DNA of 19,459 bases from an uncultured Methanobrevibacter sp. (GTDB lineage Archaea; Methanobacteriota; Methanobacteria; Methanobacteriales; Methanobacteriaceae), in the NCBI GenBank assembly GCA_902782595.1, contig CACZNW010000009.1, positions 1 through 19,459 of the forward strand, written 5' to 3'. Position numbers and translations under genes: made by a program. The stretch's first letter is position 1. Each line of letters opens with the position of its first letter. Positions 1-9,850 of this stretch are shown one piece after another. The notes under the pieces are model-generated. The model saw nothing but the letters and a program-made list of their open reading frames with translations. It searched no databases and was not told where the DNA came from.

Positions 1-19
1 TTTAAAAGGACTGTTTTAT

Positions 20-718
20 ATGTTAACTATTAATCAATGCTATTTAGATTTTGTTGATAAAATCTTAAAAAATGGAAAAGAAACTTATAAAGACTCTAAT
101 CATCATTTACTTGAAAGTTTAGGTAATTTTTACATTATTGATGATCCGATGAATCTGAAATTCAGAGCAAAATATCAGCACTACACAACAGACATAATGC
201 TGGCCGACATTAAGGCAGGCAAATTCGACATCGAAGGATGCCCAATTAAAAGTGATGCATTATACGAATATGTAAAATCCGCTGAAAATCCGGATGACCA
301 GGGATTTGTATACACTTATCCTAACCGGATTTATGCTCATTTTGATATTGACCAGTTCAACACCATGAAGGAAAGAATCCTTACAGCTACCGGATCAAAC
401 CGTGCGGTTGCAGTAACAATTGACCCTTCACTTGATGCCGATAGGGAAGACATTCCATGTCTTCAGTTCCTGCAGTGTATTGTACGTGACAATGAATTAA
501 CCATTCACTGTATCTTTAGAAGCAATGATATTTACGGTGCATTTTACTCAAATATGTTTTTCATAGCATATTTAGGTCTTAAAATGAAAGAAGAAGTTAA
601 CAAAGAAATTATTGGTGAAAAATTGAACTTCGGCGGAGTTCATTACCACTCAACCTCCGGCCATATCTACAACACGGATATTAAAGCAGCCCGTAAATTA
701 ATCAAATCAAACAAATAA
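20..718 (+). CDS. thyA: Archaeal-type thymidylate synthase
   Basis: This enzyme methylates dUMP to dTMP in the cytoplasm and so supplies thymidine nucleotides. The 232-residue protein has the family's active-site layout: the nucleophile Cys147 in IPCLQFLQ, the phosphate-binding Arg167 with Asp170 in FRSND, Asn178 that selects uracil, and the His215/Tyr217 pair in SGHIY. These line up almost number for number with E. coli C146, R166, D169, N177, H207 and Y209. It is shorter than bacterial ThyA (about 264 residues), as expected for the methanogen subfamily. The reading frame is open to the window edge, but AAAAGGA at 4-10 is a good ribosome site for the ATG at 20. The gene converges on the 723-5198 gene with only 4 bases between the stop codons. 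Family assignment is firm; the cofactor (a folate or methanopterin derivative) cannot be read from the sequence. Confidence 0.92.
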   Translation: MLTINQCYLDFVDKILKNGKETYKDSNHHLLESLGNFYIIDDPMNLKFRAKYQHYTTDIMLADIKAGKFDIEGCPIKSDALYEYVKSAENPDDQGFVYTYPNRIYAHFDIDQFNTMKERILTATGSNRAVAVTIDPSLDADREDIPCLQFLQCIVRDNELTIHCIFRSNDIYGAFYSNMFFIAYLGLKMKEEVNKEIIGEKLNFGGVHYHSTSGHIYNTDIKAARKLIKSNK

Positions 719-750
719 AGGATTAAACAATCCTTATCTTATTTTTTATT
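718..750 (+). terminator. Hairpin terminator of thyA, inside the convergent gene
   Basis: AAGGATT (718-724) and AATCCTT (729-735) form a perfect 7-bp stem with an AAAC loop. A T-rich stretch (736-750) follows on the plus strand. The element overlaps the thyA stop and the last codons of the convergent adhesin gene. It may serve both directions, but T-richness is clearest for thyA. This is a sequence-only call. Confidence 0.5.
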
Positions 751-1075
751 GTCAATTTTCCGTATCTGGAAGTTATTGTGTATTTTCCCTTCTTGTATTT
801 TTTAGTAATTTTTAAAACCGCCTTTCCTTTCCTATTGGTTTTTACCTTATAGACTTTTCCCTTAAACTTGAATGTGATTTTCTTATTTTTAAGGATTTTA
901 CCATTCTTATTAACTAATTTGGCTGTGAATTTAATAGTTTTTGATTTTTTAACCCTGATATCCTTTGTAATGATTGTTGATTTGACTTTGATTTTATTTG
1001 AAACTTTAAATCCATTATATTCGGCAGTGATAATAAATGTGGCCGGTTTTGAATTAATCTTAAATGATGCATAAC
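723..1075 (-). repeat. Paralogous lysine-rich C-terminal module, copy A
   Basis: The DNA for the last lysine-rich Ig-like module of the 723-5198 gene is strongly similar to 5210-5565 and less so to 9885-10165. Identical runs reach about 20 bases, for example around 849-868 against 5339-5358. It is a dispersed direct repeat that could support recombination or gene conversion. Confidence 0.7.
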
Positions 1076-4000
1076 CGTTTTTATCAGTGTAGGAGTAATA
1101 GGTTTTACCGCCGGCAGTAAACTTAACCCTGATTTTTTCACCAAATTTTGCAAAATCATCACAGACCCTGACCTTATATGTCTTGCCTGCACCATAATAC
1201 ATTGTAATATCCTTATTTTTAGTTATTCTTTTTAACACATTTATCGTTTGAGTTTTAACTTCACCGGTTTGGCAGTTAACAACCCTGACACTATATGTGC
1301 CGTCTTTTGAACCAATGTTTAGGAAGACCTGTCCGTTGGCATCACTTATTAAGCTGTGAGTGATTCCATTGAAAACAATATCAACTGATTTATTTACAGT
1401 AGGATTACCGTTTGAATCCATTAAGGTAACTGAATATTTGGAATTGGTTGAATATTTGCTTGAAATAAATTCTATTGTTGATTTAAAATTAATTCTGGTA
1501 TTTATTGAAGATTGGATGTATTCATCATCACCAATAAATTCTATTTTAGCATTGTACCATCCGCCAGTTAAAGCAAAATTAAAAATTGCCGTTCCGTTAT
1601 CATCTGTTCTTTTCTTGTATGTTTCACCATTTAACGTTACATAAATGTCACGATCTGCGACGGGATTGTCATATTTATCCTTAAGGACAACCGCATAATC
1701 TCCATTATAATATACACTCTCGTATGATGCTGAAATCTGGGTTTTATGATAGGTAACGTTGAACTCACCAGCCACATCCTCCGCTTCATAAATAAGGCTA
1801 ACCAGTTTGACTGTGTATCTGTAGGTGCCATAATCCAAGTCCCTGATTTCAGCGTGTACATGTCCTTCAGTTGATGAATAGAAGTAGTTTTTATTATTGA
1901 CATTTAAAACAGCCTGAAAACCTGCAGTGGAGTTTGTAAGCCCAATTTCAAATACTGCACCTGATTCAAGGGAAGTCAGCTGCAAAGTCATGTTCACTTT
2001 CATTTTTGAAACCGTTAAAGATACATTGCATAAGGATGAATTATATAAATATTCATCGGAATAATAGGCGACAATCGTATTGCTTCCGGATTTAGAGAAC
2101 GTATGGTAAATGTTTGCGGTTCCATTAACTACATCAACCAGATATATTTTATCATAGACTAAAAATACGACCTGACCTGAATTTACAGTATTGTTATTCA
2201 AGTCCATTACGTGTGCGGTAACGTTTACCGGATTATTGAATTCATTTGTAGTGATATTCAGATATATTTTTGTATTGATTTTTAATATTTCAAATGATTG
2301 GGTAATGTTGGATGAACCGTAATAGAATGATTCGTTATAAAAAGCCGAAATATTCAATACTGACGGATTTACATTAATGTTTTCCAGTCCGGCACTGCCG
2401 TTTAATACCTCCATTTCATACTCCTTACCGTCAATCATGAATATGATGAAACCGTATTTTACAGGATTGTTATGATTATCCCGAATGATAGCAGTGATAT
2501 TTATAGGATTATACTGACCGGAGATGTTTAAAATTATATTGGTGCTAATCAGAGGATTGCTGATTTCAACTGTCTTTTTGGATTGTGCATAACCGACAGC
2601 AGTGAATTCGGCTGTAAAGTTATCTGATTTGAGATTAATCTGTTTTTTTGCTATTCCATTTTTCATTTCGACAGTGCATGTCTCATTACCAAATTTGAAT
2701 ATTACATTTCCGCAGTTGACCGGATATCCCCACTGATTAAGGACCTCCGCAATAACGTTTGCACTATTGGACGTTCTGTTCTCAATGGTTAATGTTAATG
2801 TAGTATTTATCGGATTTAATACTGTGAATGCCTTAATACATGCAACCTGTGAGTAATAAACATGGTCGGGATACTGCCATGTTATATTGAATAAATCTCT
2901 CCAGTTTTTTCCATCATAACTAATATATGAAATGTTTTCATGGTAAAAATAGTTATTTAAACTAATGCTTTCTGAAATCGGAACACCTGCATCTCCCTGA
3001 ACAGTTATCTTGAATATTACTTCAAATATATCCCCGATGTTTAATGGAATGAACTCCCCCAAATCAAAAGTATAGTATCCCGGATCTGATTTACCTGATC
3101 TTTCAAGTTTTAAATTATTGTTGACATAAATGGATAAATCCCACTGAGTAGTTTTCTCGAAGTATGTTGAAACGGCTGCAAGGAATTCATTGTCTGTTGC
3201 GTTGAAGATATTCTTATACCATACAGTTTTTGTAGTATTTAAAAAGTAATCGGTTTTTGATATATCATACTGATAGTTTTTATCGTACTTTATAGTGTCA
3301 TTTAAAATAAATGTAAATGCAGCACTGTTTCCTCCAACCTTAGGACATGAATTATCATAATATGACACGTAAAAGTAACCGTCATTTCCCCATGAATCGC
3401 CCCAACTGTTTTTAGCTATCCATGCTCCTCTGCCAGGAGCGTCAGGCATGTAGAAATTATCGTCCCATCCAACCAAAACAACAGCATGATCACACGGCAG
3501 ATTACCCCTATAACACTGAACATATTTACCGATTCTGTAATCATACCCCACCATCATAAAAATGGCCGAATAAACAGCACCATAATCCATTATTGCCTTT
3601 TTAATGGAATCCAAATCTGTGATGCTTGACCTTTTTAAATAAATCATATTCTGAACATGCATAATGCTGTCAAGAACAGGAGACAATGTACTTAAATCAT
3701 TATACGGGTCATCACTTTCCAAAATTGGACCCAGCCAACTTGTTAGATAACCCACCGCCATGTCGTCATAACCCCCTCCATTGGTATCCATTGACCATCC
3801 GTAATGAGAGTAAATTGAAGCCAGATTCTTCATGTTTTCTTCTGATAAATCAATATTCTCATTAGTTGCCTTTAAAATACATGATTCCAGAGTAGCTAAT
3901 GATGCAAAAGCCCAGCAGTTACCTCCATTTTCCTGGTCCTTAACTGGAGTTACATAACCCCTATCAACGGAACTGTAATATTTAGGAAGGGAAGATTCCT

Positions 4001-5198
4001 CAATGATATTCTGATATAAGTTATAATCTTCACCTGAAAAGATTAATGACAAATTGTTCTGCTTAAACAAATCATTGTACTCACCGGCAGTATTGTTTAG
4101 GAAAGTAATGTTATTTAAAGTTGAATTTTCATTTAAAAGAGAATAAAATGCTCCGGCCAATAAGTATGCTGAGTTATTTATAAATGAAGTATTTTCAACC
4201 CACAGATAACTTGAGCTATCAATGTATAATCCTCCACCATTTTTAGCGTGATTATCAGATAACCTGGAGCCGGTCAAGGTTAAATTACCGTAAATCATAT
4301 AAATTACACCCCCTTCATAGCGGGCAGTATTGTTATATGCATAAATATTGGATAAACTGCCATATGATTTTAAAAGAGTAATTGCCGCTCCGAATGTGGA
4401 TGCGCATGATGTAAAATTTAAATCCTCACCGACAAAATTAGCAGACTTAAGATAAATGGCCCCTCCAGCATCACCGGTTGAAACATCATTGACAAAACGG
4501 GATTTTTTAATAGTGACTTTTGGAGTTAAGGAGTTTTTGGAACTGCATGCGATAGCTCCACCATAATTTAAAGCGGTGTTGTTGATAAAAACACAGTCAC
4601 TGATTTCAAGGATTCCCCCATTTAAATATATCGCTCCCCCCGAGTCTGCAGAGTTATTTATAAAGGTACAGTTGGTTAAATATGCATTGTGGTTTCTGTC
4701 TACACAGTAAATCGCACCTCCGAAACTATACTTGTTTCCGCTGTCTTTGACTGCTGATGAATTGGAAAAAATAGTGTTTGAAGCAGTCATGTCCCCCTGA
4801 TTGTATATATTCAGATTGCAGATGGTCAGATTGGTTAAAATAAGATTTTTGTTGATAAGTAAATTTCCTCCATTACCGTTTATGATAGTTTTTGATGCAT
4901 CTTCGCCAATGAAAGCAACATTACTGTGGGAATTTACCTGTTTATAATCATACTCCCCATTTTTAAGATGAATTACAGAATTATCCAGTATTCTACCGTC
5001 ACGAAGAGTTTTATATGGATTATCCACTGTTCCCTCACCATGGTCATGTGTTGCATTGCTGTCAAAGTATATATCATTGGAAAATCCTTCAGGTGGAGCA
5101 TCCAGACTGTCAGTTGCATTATCTTCTGCAAAAGCCGAAGGTATAATCAGCAAAATCATAATTATTGAAAACAATAATATTAATTTATGTTTGAGCAA
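723..5198 (-). CDS. Secreted adhesin-like protein with papain-family (C1) protease domain, copy A
   Basis: This is a 1491-residue exported surface protein. Residues 1-24 are a signal peptide ending in SAFA. Residues about 95-375 form a parallel beta-helix with GGAIY-type turns near 160, 187, 213, 245, 297 and 322. A papain-like protease core spans about 412-632 with Gln422, Cys428 (NCWAFA), His571 and Asn597 (KNSWG), so the catalytic set is complete. A conserved beta domain (about 636-795) follows, resembling the lectin-like domain found behind C1 proteases. Then come about eight Ig-like modules, the last very rich in lysine. There is no C-terminal membrane helix, sorting motif or recognisable pseudomurein-binding repeat. 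The start is TTG (5196-5198): a TAA lies immediately upstream in frame and the signal peptide begins there. No strong ribosome site is present. The 11-base gap to the upstream paralogue suggests one transcript and translational coupling. The substrate is unknown. Many NxS/T sites fit glycosylation. Confidence 0.88.
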   Translation of the reverse strand: MLKHKLILLFSIIMILLIIPSAFAEDNATDSLDAPPEGFSNDIYFDSNATHDHGEGTVDNPYKTLRDGRILDNSVIHLKNGEYDYKQVNSHSNVAFIGEDASKTIINGNGGNLLINKNLILTNLTICNLNIYNQGDMTASNTIFSNSSAVKDSGNKYSFGGAIYCVDRNHNAYLTNCTFINNSADSGGAIYLNGGILEISDCVFINNTALNYGGAIACSSKNSLTPKVTIKKSRFVNDVSTGDAGGAIYLKSANFVGEDLNFTSCASTFGAAITLLKSYGSLSNIYAYNNTARYEGGVIYMIYGNLTLTGSRLSDNHAKNGGGLYIDSSSYLWVENTSFINNSAYLLAGAFYSLLNENSTLNNITFLNNTAGEYNDLFKQNNLSLIFSGEDYNLYQNIIEESSLPKYYSSVDRGYVTPVKDQENGGNCWAFASLATLESCILKATNENIDLSEENMKNLASIYSHYGWSMDTNGGGYDDMAVGYLTSWLGPILESDDPYNDLSTLSPVLDSIMHVQNMIYLKRSSITDLDSIKKAIMDYGAVYSAIFMMVGYDYRIGKYVQCYRGNLPCDHAVVLVGWDDNFYMPDAPGRGAWIAKNSWGDSWGNDGYFYVSYYDNSCPKVGGNSAAFTFILNDTIKYDKNYQYDISKTDYFLNTTKTVWYKNIFNATDNEFLAAVSTYFEKTTQWDLSIYVNNNLKLERSGKSDPGYYTFDLGEFIPLNIGDIFEVIFKITVQGDAGVPISESISLNNYFYHENISYISYDGKNWRDLFNITWQYPDHVYYSQVACIKAFTVLNPINTTLTLTIENRTSNSANVIAEVLNQWGYPVNCGNVIFKFGNETCTVEMKNGIAKKQINLKSDNFTAEFTAVGYAQSKKTVEISNPLISTNIILNISGQYNPINITAIIRDNHNNPVKYGFIIFMIDGKEYEMEVLNGSAGLENINVNPSVLNISAFYNESFYYGSSNITQSFEILKINTKIYLNITTNEFNNPVNVTAHVMDLNNNTVNSGQVVFLVYDKIYLVDVVNGTANIYHTFSKSGSNTIVAYYSDEYLYNSSLCNVSLTVSKMKVNMTLQLTSLESGAVFEIGLTNSTAGFQAVLNVNNKNYFYSSTEGHVHAEIRDLDYGTYRYTVKLVSLIYEAEDVAGEFNVTYHKTQISASYESVYYNGDYAVVLKDKYDNPVADRDIYVTLNGETYKKRTDDNGTAIFNFALTGGWYNAKIEFIGDDEYIQSSINTRINFKSTIEFISSKYSTNSKYSVTLMDSNGNPTVNKSVDIVFNGITHSLISDANGQVFLNIGSKDGTYSVRVVNCQTGEVKTQTINVLKRITKNKDITMYYGAGKTYKVRVCDDFAKFGEKIRVKFTAGGKTYYSYTDKNGYASFKINSKPATFIITAEYNGFKVSNKIKVKSTIITKDIRVKKSKTIKFTAKLVNKNGKILKNKKITFKFKGKVYKVKTNRKGKAVLKITKKYKKGKYTITSRYGKLTIKNKIRIV

Positions 5199-5209
5199 TT
5201 AAACCAACT

Positions 5210-5565
5210 CTATTTTTTAATTCTAATCATATTTTTTACATTTAAGTTGCCGTAACTGGTGGTGATAGTGTATTTTCCCACTTTATATTTTTTAGTGATT
5301 TTTAAAGTTGCCTTTCCCTTTTTATTGGTTTTAACTTTATAGACTTTTCCCTTAAATTTGAATTTAAGTTTCTTGTTTTTAAGGATTTTACCATTTTTAT
5401 TCAATAGTTTAGCAGTGAATTTTATAGTTTTTCCTTTTTTAACCTTGATATTTTTAGTTACAATAGTGGATTTGACAGTTATTTTATTTGAAACCTTAAA
5501 ACCTTTATATTCTGCAAATATAGTGTATTTTCCGGGATTTTTTGATATTTTAAATGATGCATAAC
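5210..5565 (-). repeat. Paralogous lysine-rich C-terminal module, copy B
   Basis: This is the 3' end of the 5210-9754 gene, matching 723-1075 closely at DNA level. The two copies lie in the same orientation about 4.49 kb apart. Confidence 0.7.
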
Positions 5566-8500
5566 CTTTGCTGTCAGTTGTTTTTGTGAATTTTTTATTA
5601 TTTATAGTGAATGTGACTGTAACTCCATCCGCAACATTGCCGTTATCATCGAGCACCTTAACATTATAATACTTTCCGGCACCGTAGTACATGGTTAAAT
5701 CAGTGTTTTCAGTTATTCTTTTTACCACAGTAATTGTCTGTTTTTTAACTTCGCCACTAACGGCATTATAGATTTCAGCAGTATATGTTCCGGGATTTAA
5801 GGTTATAAGCAGTTTTGCCAATCCTTTCTCATCAGTTTTAATAACATATTTAGTTGATGCAATTTTTATGGTTACATCTGCGTTATTCAATAGGTTTCCA
5901 TTTTCATCCATCAATTCAATTTCATAATAGGAATTGAATGTTTTTGTTGAATCTTGTGAAAGTATGGTTTCATTAACTGTAATTTTAGTATTAAAACTAC
6001 ATTTTAAATAATCTTCATCACCGTCAAAGTATACTGTGAGATTATTGTCATTCAGTTCCAAGTCAAGGTTGAATAAAGCAACACCCTTATCATCAGTCAT
6101 GTTCTTATAAGTTTTATCCCCAACCTTGACACCGACCTGTTTATTTTTAAGTGGAACTCCATCCGTATTCTTTAAGGATACCTGATACATGTTATTTCCT
6201 GTGTGGAATCTGGTTTTTTCAGCGCTAATCTCTGTATTGAAATTAATGACTGTGAAATTTCCCTCTACACTATCTGCCTGATAAATATAACTGTCAAAAT
6301 ATGCTTCAACCGTGTAATCGTCCGGTTCCAGTTGAGTTAATGTGAATGTCGCTTCGAAATCTTTAACTTTAGCCAATAAGATTCTGCCATTAAGACTGAT
6401 GTATATGTAATCATAGACTTGAGAGGAAGTGGTTATTGTAATTACAGCTGTATCATAAATTTTTGAAATTGACATTGACAAATTAACATTTATTTTAGAA
6501 ATATTAACACCAGTGGCATTTTCAGATGAATCATAAATCGAATTTTTAACGTAACTCACAGTAAAATTATTAACCCCGATATTTTCAAATACTTGAGTTA
6601 ATTTAGAAGTTCCATTACTAACAGGCAAATTATATACAGCATTATTGAAATTGAATGAAATATTGCCTGTATTTACAGGATTATTATCTTCATCATAGAC
6701 ATGAGCTATAATTTCAACAGGATTATGAGTTTTCGGATTAACTTCCAGTTCAAGATAAGTTTTAATCAGAGAAACATTTACAGATGAACTGCATTTAGAT
6801 TCATTGTAATTATATTTTCCATTATATTGGGCAAATATATTGTTTAAACCAATATTTTCAAAGATATGGACTAAACTGGCAGTTCCATTACAGATATCAA
6901 CTGTATAGTCCCTGCCTTCAATATTGAAAGTAACATTTCCATCGGTGATTTTATTACCCTCCATGTCAGTTACTACTGCAGTTATGTTTATCGGATTATG
7001 AATGCCCGTTACTTTTAGGGTAATGTTAGTGTAAATTACCTGAATTTCAATTAAATCGTTGTTATTGGATGAATTGTAACAGTATAAATCTGAATAATAT
7101 GCTGAAATATTATTTACTCCGGTGTTTTCAAATATATGGTTTAAAGTTGCCATACCATTGACAACACCCACAGTATAATCAACATTTTCAACATGGAATA
7201 TCATTTTACCTGATTTGACCAAATCTCCCATGCTGTCTTTGATAATTGCTTGAATTGTAACTGAGTTACCGGAGCTGATGAATGATAAGTTTAATGTGGT
7301 ATTTATAGCGGAACTGCTGACAAAAATTGTATTGTTGGAACTGACATAGTTATCTCTGGTGAACGTTGCTGAAAATTCATTCACACCAGAAGATATGTTT
7401 ACATTTGAAAGTTTAGCCTTGCCGTTGACAACATCAACTGTATGTAACCTGCCGGAAACGTTGAATGTAACCTTACCTGCATTTACAGCATATCCCCATT
7501 CGTTATAGACATCGGCTATAATATCACAGGTAGCATCAACTATATTATCAACAGTTAAGTTAAGATAAGTTCCTATTTTATTTAATACAGTGAATGCTTT
7601 AATGCATGCCACCTGTGAGTCATAAACGTGTGTTGTGTATTTCCAGGTTAAATTATAAAAATCAACCCAGTTTTCACCGTCATAACTTAAAAATGAAGTG
7701 TTTTCCTTATAGAAATGTTTATTGAAACTGACTTTCTCTGAAATCGGTACCCCCGCATCTCCATCCACTGTAATGTTGAATCTTATTTCAAAAGAATCAC
7801 CAGCACTTAAAGCGATGAGATTATCTAAATTAAATGTATAATATCCGGGTTTTGAAGAACCTGACTGTGTGAGTTTTAATTCATTGTTTACATAAACTGA
7901 AAAAGTATAGTTAGTGTTTTTTTCAAATATTGTTGAAACTGCAGCCAGATACTCATTGTCAGTTGCACTGAAGATATTTTTATACCATACCGTGCTTGAT
8001 GAGTTAACGAAGAAATCTGACTTGCCCTGAATATCATACTGGTAATTTTTATCGTATTTAATAGTGTCATTTAAAATAAATGCGAATGCAGCATCTATTT
8101 TGCCAATTGGAAGACATGAAGTATCATAATATGATACATTGCAAAATCCATTATCACCCCAATCTTCTCCCCAACTATTTTTAACTATCCATCCGCCTTT
8201 GCTAGGAGCACCGTCAAATTCCAAATTATCATCCCATCCAATAATGGATATTGCATGGTTTGCATTGGTGCCTCCTGAATAATATTGTTTTACCTTATGT
8301 AGAGATTGAAGTTGTGAATAAACAGCTCCATAAGTCATGATTATTTTTTTAACCTCTTCGGTTTCATTCAGACTTGTTCTTTGAATGAACAATACATTTT
8401 GAACATGCATGGTACTGTTGAATATTTTAGAGTATAATGAATTGAGAATATACGGGTCATCACTTTCCAAGACAGGTCCCAACCAACTGGCGAGATAATT

Positions 8501-9754
8501 ATAACCCATTGAAGCATAACCCCCATTATTGGCTTCCATATTCCAGCCGTAATCACCATATTCCATGAACAGATTCTTTAAATTGGATTCAGATAAATCA
8601 AACTTATCTCCCAAAGCTTTAAGAATACATGATTCAAGTGTTGCCATTGTTGCAAATGCCCAGCAGTTACCATTATTACCCTGATTTTTAACGGAAGTGA
8701 CATAACCATAATCCCTTAAATCATATCTTGAAGGAATCTCAGTAATATCAACAATAGGGTAATTATATAAGGTATAATTGTTATTGCCTATAAAGGAAGC
8801 ATCACTTGATTCGAACACATCATTTTCCTTATCATAATTATTATCCTCAATTGTTGAAACGGGATTGTAAAATGAATATATTGAATAACCGGTGTTATTT
8901 GCAAAACGATTGCTTTTGATTATATTCCACTCGACGTCATCAATAAACAATGCTCCGCCACTTTCTGCGAAATTATTCAAGAAAGTGGAATTATATGCTT
9001 CAAAAGTACCGTACATTAAATAAATAACTCCTCCACTAGCTTCTGCTTTATTATTTCTACCAGAAATATTATTTACTGCCAGATTTGTATATATTGCAGT
9101 GACTGCACCGCCGAAGAGTGTGGCATAATTATCAAAAAACCTTGAATTACTAATTGTTAAAGAACCTTCTTTGTTATAGACTGCTCCACCGCACTGTGCA
9201 TTATTATTTATGAATTCACATCCGTCTATAATGATATTTCCATTATTGGAGCTGATAACACCACCATACATTGAAGATGAAGAATCTTTAAAAATACAAT
9301 TTAAAGCTGTTAAATTTTTGTTATTTACAATATTTGAAGATATTAATGTCACATTAGAAAGTACCAGTGAACCTGTGACTGTGAAATTGGCATTTTTAAT
9401 TATTGTTGTTTGAGGATTTTCACCAATTATTGTTAAATTATAAACAGTTTTGGATCCGTCAAAATTATACTCTCCACTGGCCAAATGAATAACTGAATCA
9501 TCATATATCCTATAAGGAGTTAATCTTTTGTATGGATCGTACTGACTGCCATCCCCATAATCATTACTGACGGATGCGTCAAAATAATAATCATTACCAG
9601 TTAAAAGATCCTCGGACATACCGGATAAAGTATTATTTTGATTATCGGCATTTATCGAAACAACAGTTTCATTATCAACTGCAAAACTAGCCGGGATTAC
9701 AATCAATAAGCAAATCAATATTATAATAAATGCAACAAATTGTATTTTCTTCAA
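5210..9754 (-). CDS. Secreted adhesin-like protein with papain-family (C1) protease domain, copy B
   Basis: This 1514-residue paralogue of the genes on either side is the longest of the three. It has a signal peptide (1-25, ending ASFA) and a beta-helix of about 100-300 with GGxxY/F turns near 165, 189, 215, 242 and 267. The papain core (about 340-548) opens with SRYDLRDYG and carries Gln358, Cys364, His500 and Asn526. The conserved post-protease beta domain is at about 570-735. About nine Ig-like modules follow, four of them of the NGxA type and closely related to each other, ending in the lysine-rich module. The start is TTG (9752-9754), chosen because GGAGGA (minus strand, 9761-9766) sits 6 bases upstream and the signal peptide starts there. 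It probably acts outside the cell as a wall-associated protease or adhesin; how it is anchored is not visible. Function beyond protease and adhesin-like is unknown. Confidence 0.88.
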   Translation of the reverse strand: MKKIQFVAFIIILICLLIVIPASFAVDNETVVSINADNQNNTLSGMSEDLLTGNDYYFDASVSNDYGDGSQYDPYKRLTPYRIYDDSVIHLASGEYNFDGSKTVYNLTIIGENPQTTIIKNANFTVTGSLVLSNVTLISSNIVNNKNLTALNCIFKDSSSSMYGGVISSNNGNIIIDGCEFINNNAQCGGAVYNKEGSLTISNSRFFDNYATLFGGAVTAIYTNLAVNNISGRNNKAEASGGVIYLMYGTFEAYNSTFLNNFAESGGALFIDDVEWNIIKSNRFANNTGYSIYSFYNPVSTIEDNNYDKENDVFESSDASFIGNNNYTLYNYPIVDITEIPSRYDLRDYGYVTSVKNQGNNGNCWAFATMATLESCILKALGDKFDLSESNLKNLFMEYGDYGWNMEANNGGYASMGYNYLASWLGPVLESDDPYILNSLYSKIFNSTMHVQNVLFIQRTSLNETEEVKKIIMTYGAVYSQLQSLHKVKQYYSGGTNANHAISIIGWDDNLEFDGAPSKGGWIVKNSWGEDWGDNGFCNVSYYDTSCLPIGKIDAAFAFILNDTIKYDKNYQYDIQGKSDFFVNSSSTVWYKNIFSATDNEYLAAVSTIFEKNTNYTFSVYVNNELKLTQSGSSKPGYYTFNLDNLIALSAGDSFEIRFNITVDGDAGVPISEKVSFNKHFYKENTSFLSYDGENWVDFYNLTWKYTTHVYDSQVACIKAFTVLNKIGTYLNLTVDNIVDATCDIIADVYNEWGYAVNAGKVTFNVSGRLHTVDVVNGKAKLSNVNISSGVNEFSATFTRDNYVSSNNTIFVSSSAINTTLNLSFISSGNSVTIQAIIKDSMGDLVKSGKMIFHVENVDYTVGVVNGMATLNHIFENTGVNNISAYYSDLYCYNSSNNNDLIEIQVIYTNITLKVTGIHNPINITAVVTDMEGNKITDGNVTFNIEGRDYTVDICNGTASLVHIFENIGLNNIFAQYNGKYNYNESKCSSSVNVSLIKTYLELEVNPKTHNPVEIIAHVYDEDNNPVNTGNISFNFNNAVYNLPVSNGTSKLTQVFENIGVNNFTVSYVKNSIYDSSENATGVNISKINVNLSMSISKIYDTAVITITTSSQVYDYIYISLNGRILLAKVKDFEATFTLTQLEPDDYTVEAYFDSYIYQADSVEGNFTVINFNTEISAEKTRFHTGNNMYQVSLKNTDGVPLKNKQVGVKVGDKTYKNMTDDKGVALFNLDLELNDNNLTVYFDGDEDYLKCSFNTKITVNETILSQDSTKTFNSYYEIELMDENGNLLNNADVTIKIASTKYVIKTDEKGLAKLLITLNPGTYTAEIYNAVSGEVKKQTITVVKRITENTDLTMYYGAGKYYNVKVLDDNGNVADGVTVTFTINNKKFTKTTDSKGYASFKISKNPGKYTIFAEYKGFKVSNKITVKSTIVTKNIKVKKGKTIKFTAKLLNKNGKILKNKKLKFKFKGKVYKVKTNKKGKATLKITKKYKVGKYTITTSYGNLNVKNMIRIKK

Positions 9755-9797
9755 AATATTTCCTCCACTACACTAATTTAAACCATAAAATAGGCAA

Positions 9798-9842
9798 AAT
9801 GTATAGAATATTATTATTTCAGTTTCTTATGATATAAATAAG
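9798..9842 (-). promoter_or_regulatory. Possible promoter region of adhesin copy B
   Basis: The 130-base gap upstream of the TTG at 9754 contains two TATA-like stretches on the minus strand: TATTTATATC at 9831-9840, which would give a leader of about 50 bases, and CTATACATT around 9801-9809, which would give about 25. Neither is clearly better, so this is only a candidate that copy B can be transcribed separately from copy C. Confidence 0.3.
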
Positions 9843-9850
9843 TTGTAGTT

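Noticed and set aside
868..1074. Plus-strand ORF for a hydrophobic, membrane-like 68-residue protein, with look-alikes at 5358-5564 and 9898-10173
   Set aside because: It is the antisense of the lysine-rich module: AAA-rich codons read as Phe/Leu on the other strand. The similarity among the three follows from conservation of the sense genes, and no ribosome site or promoter supports it.
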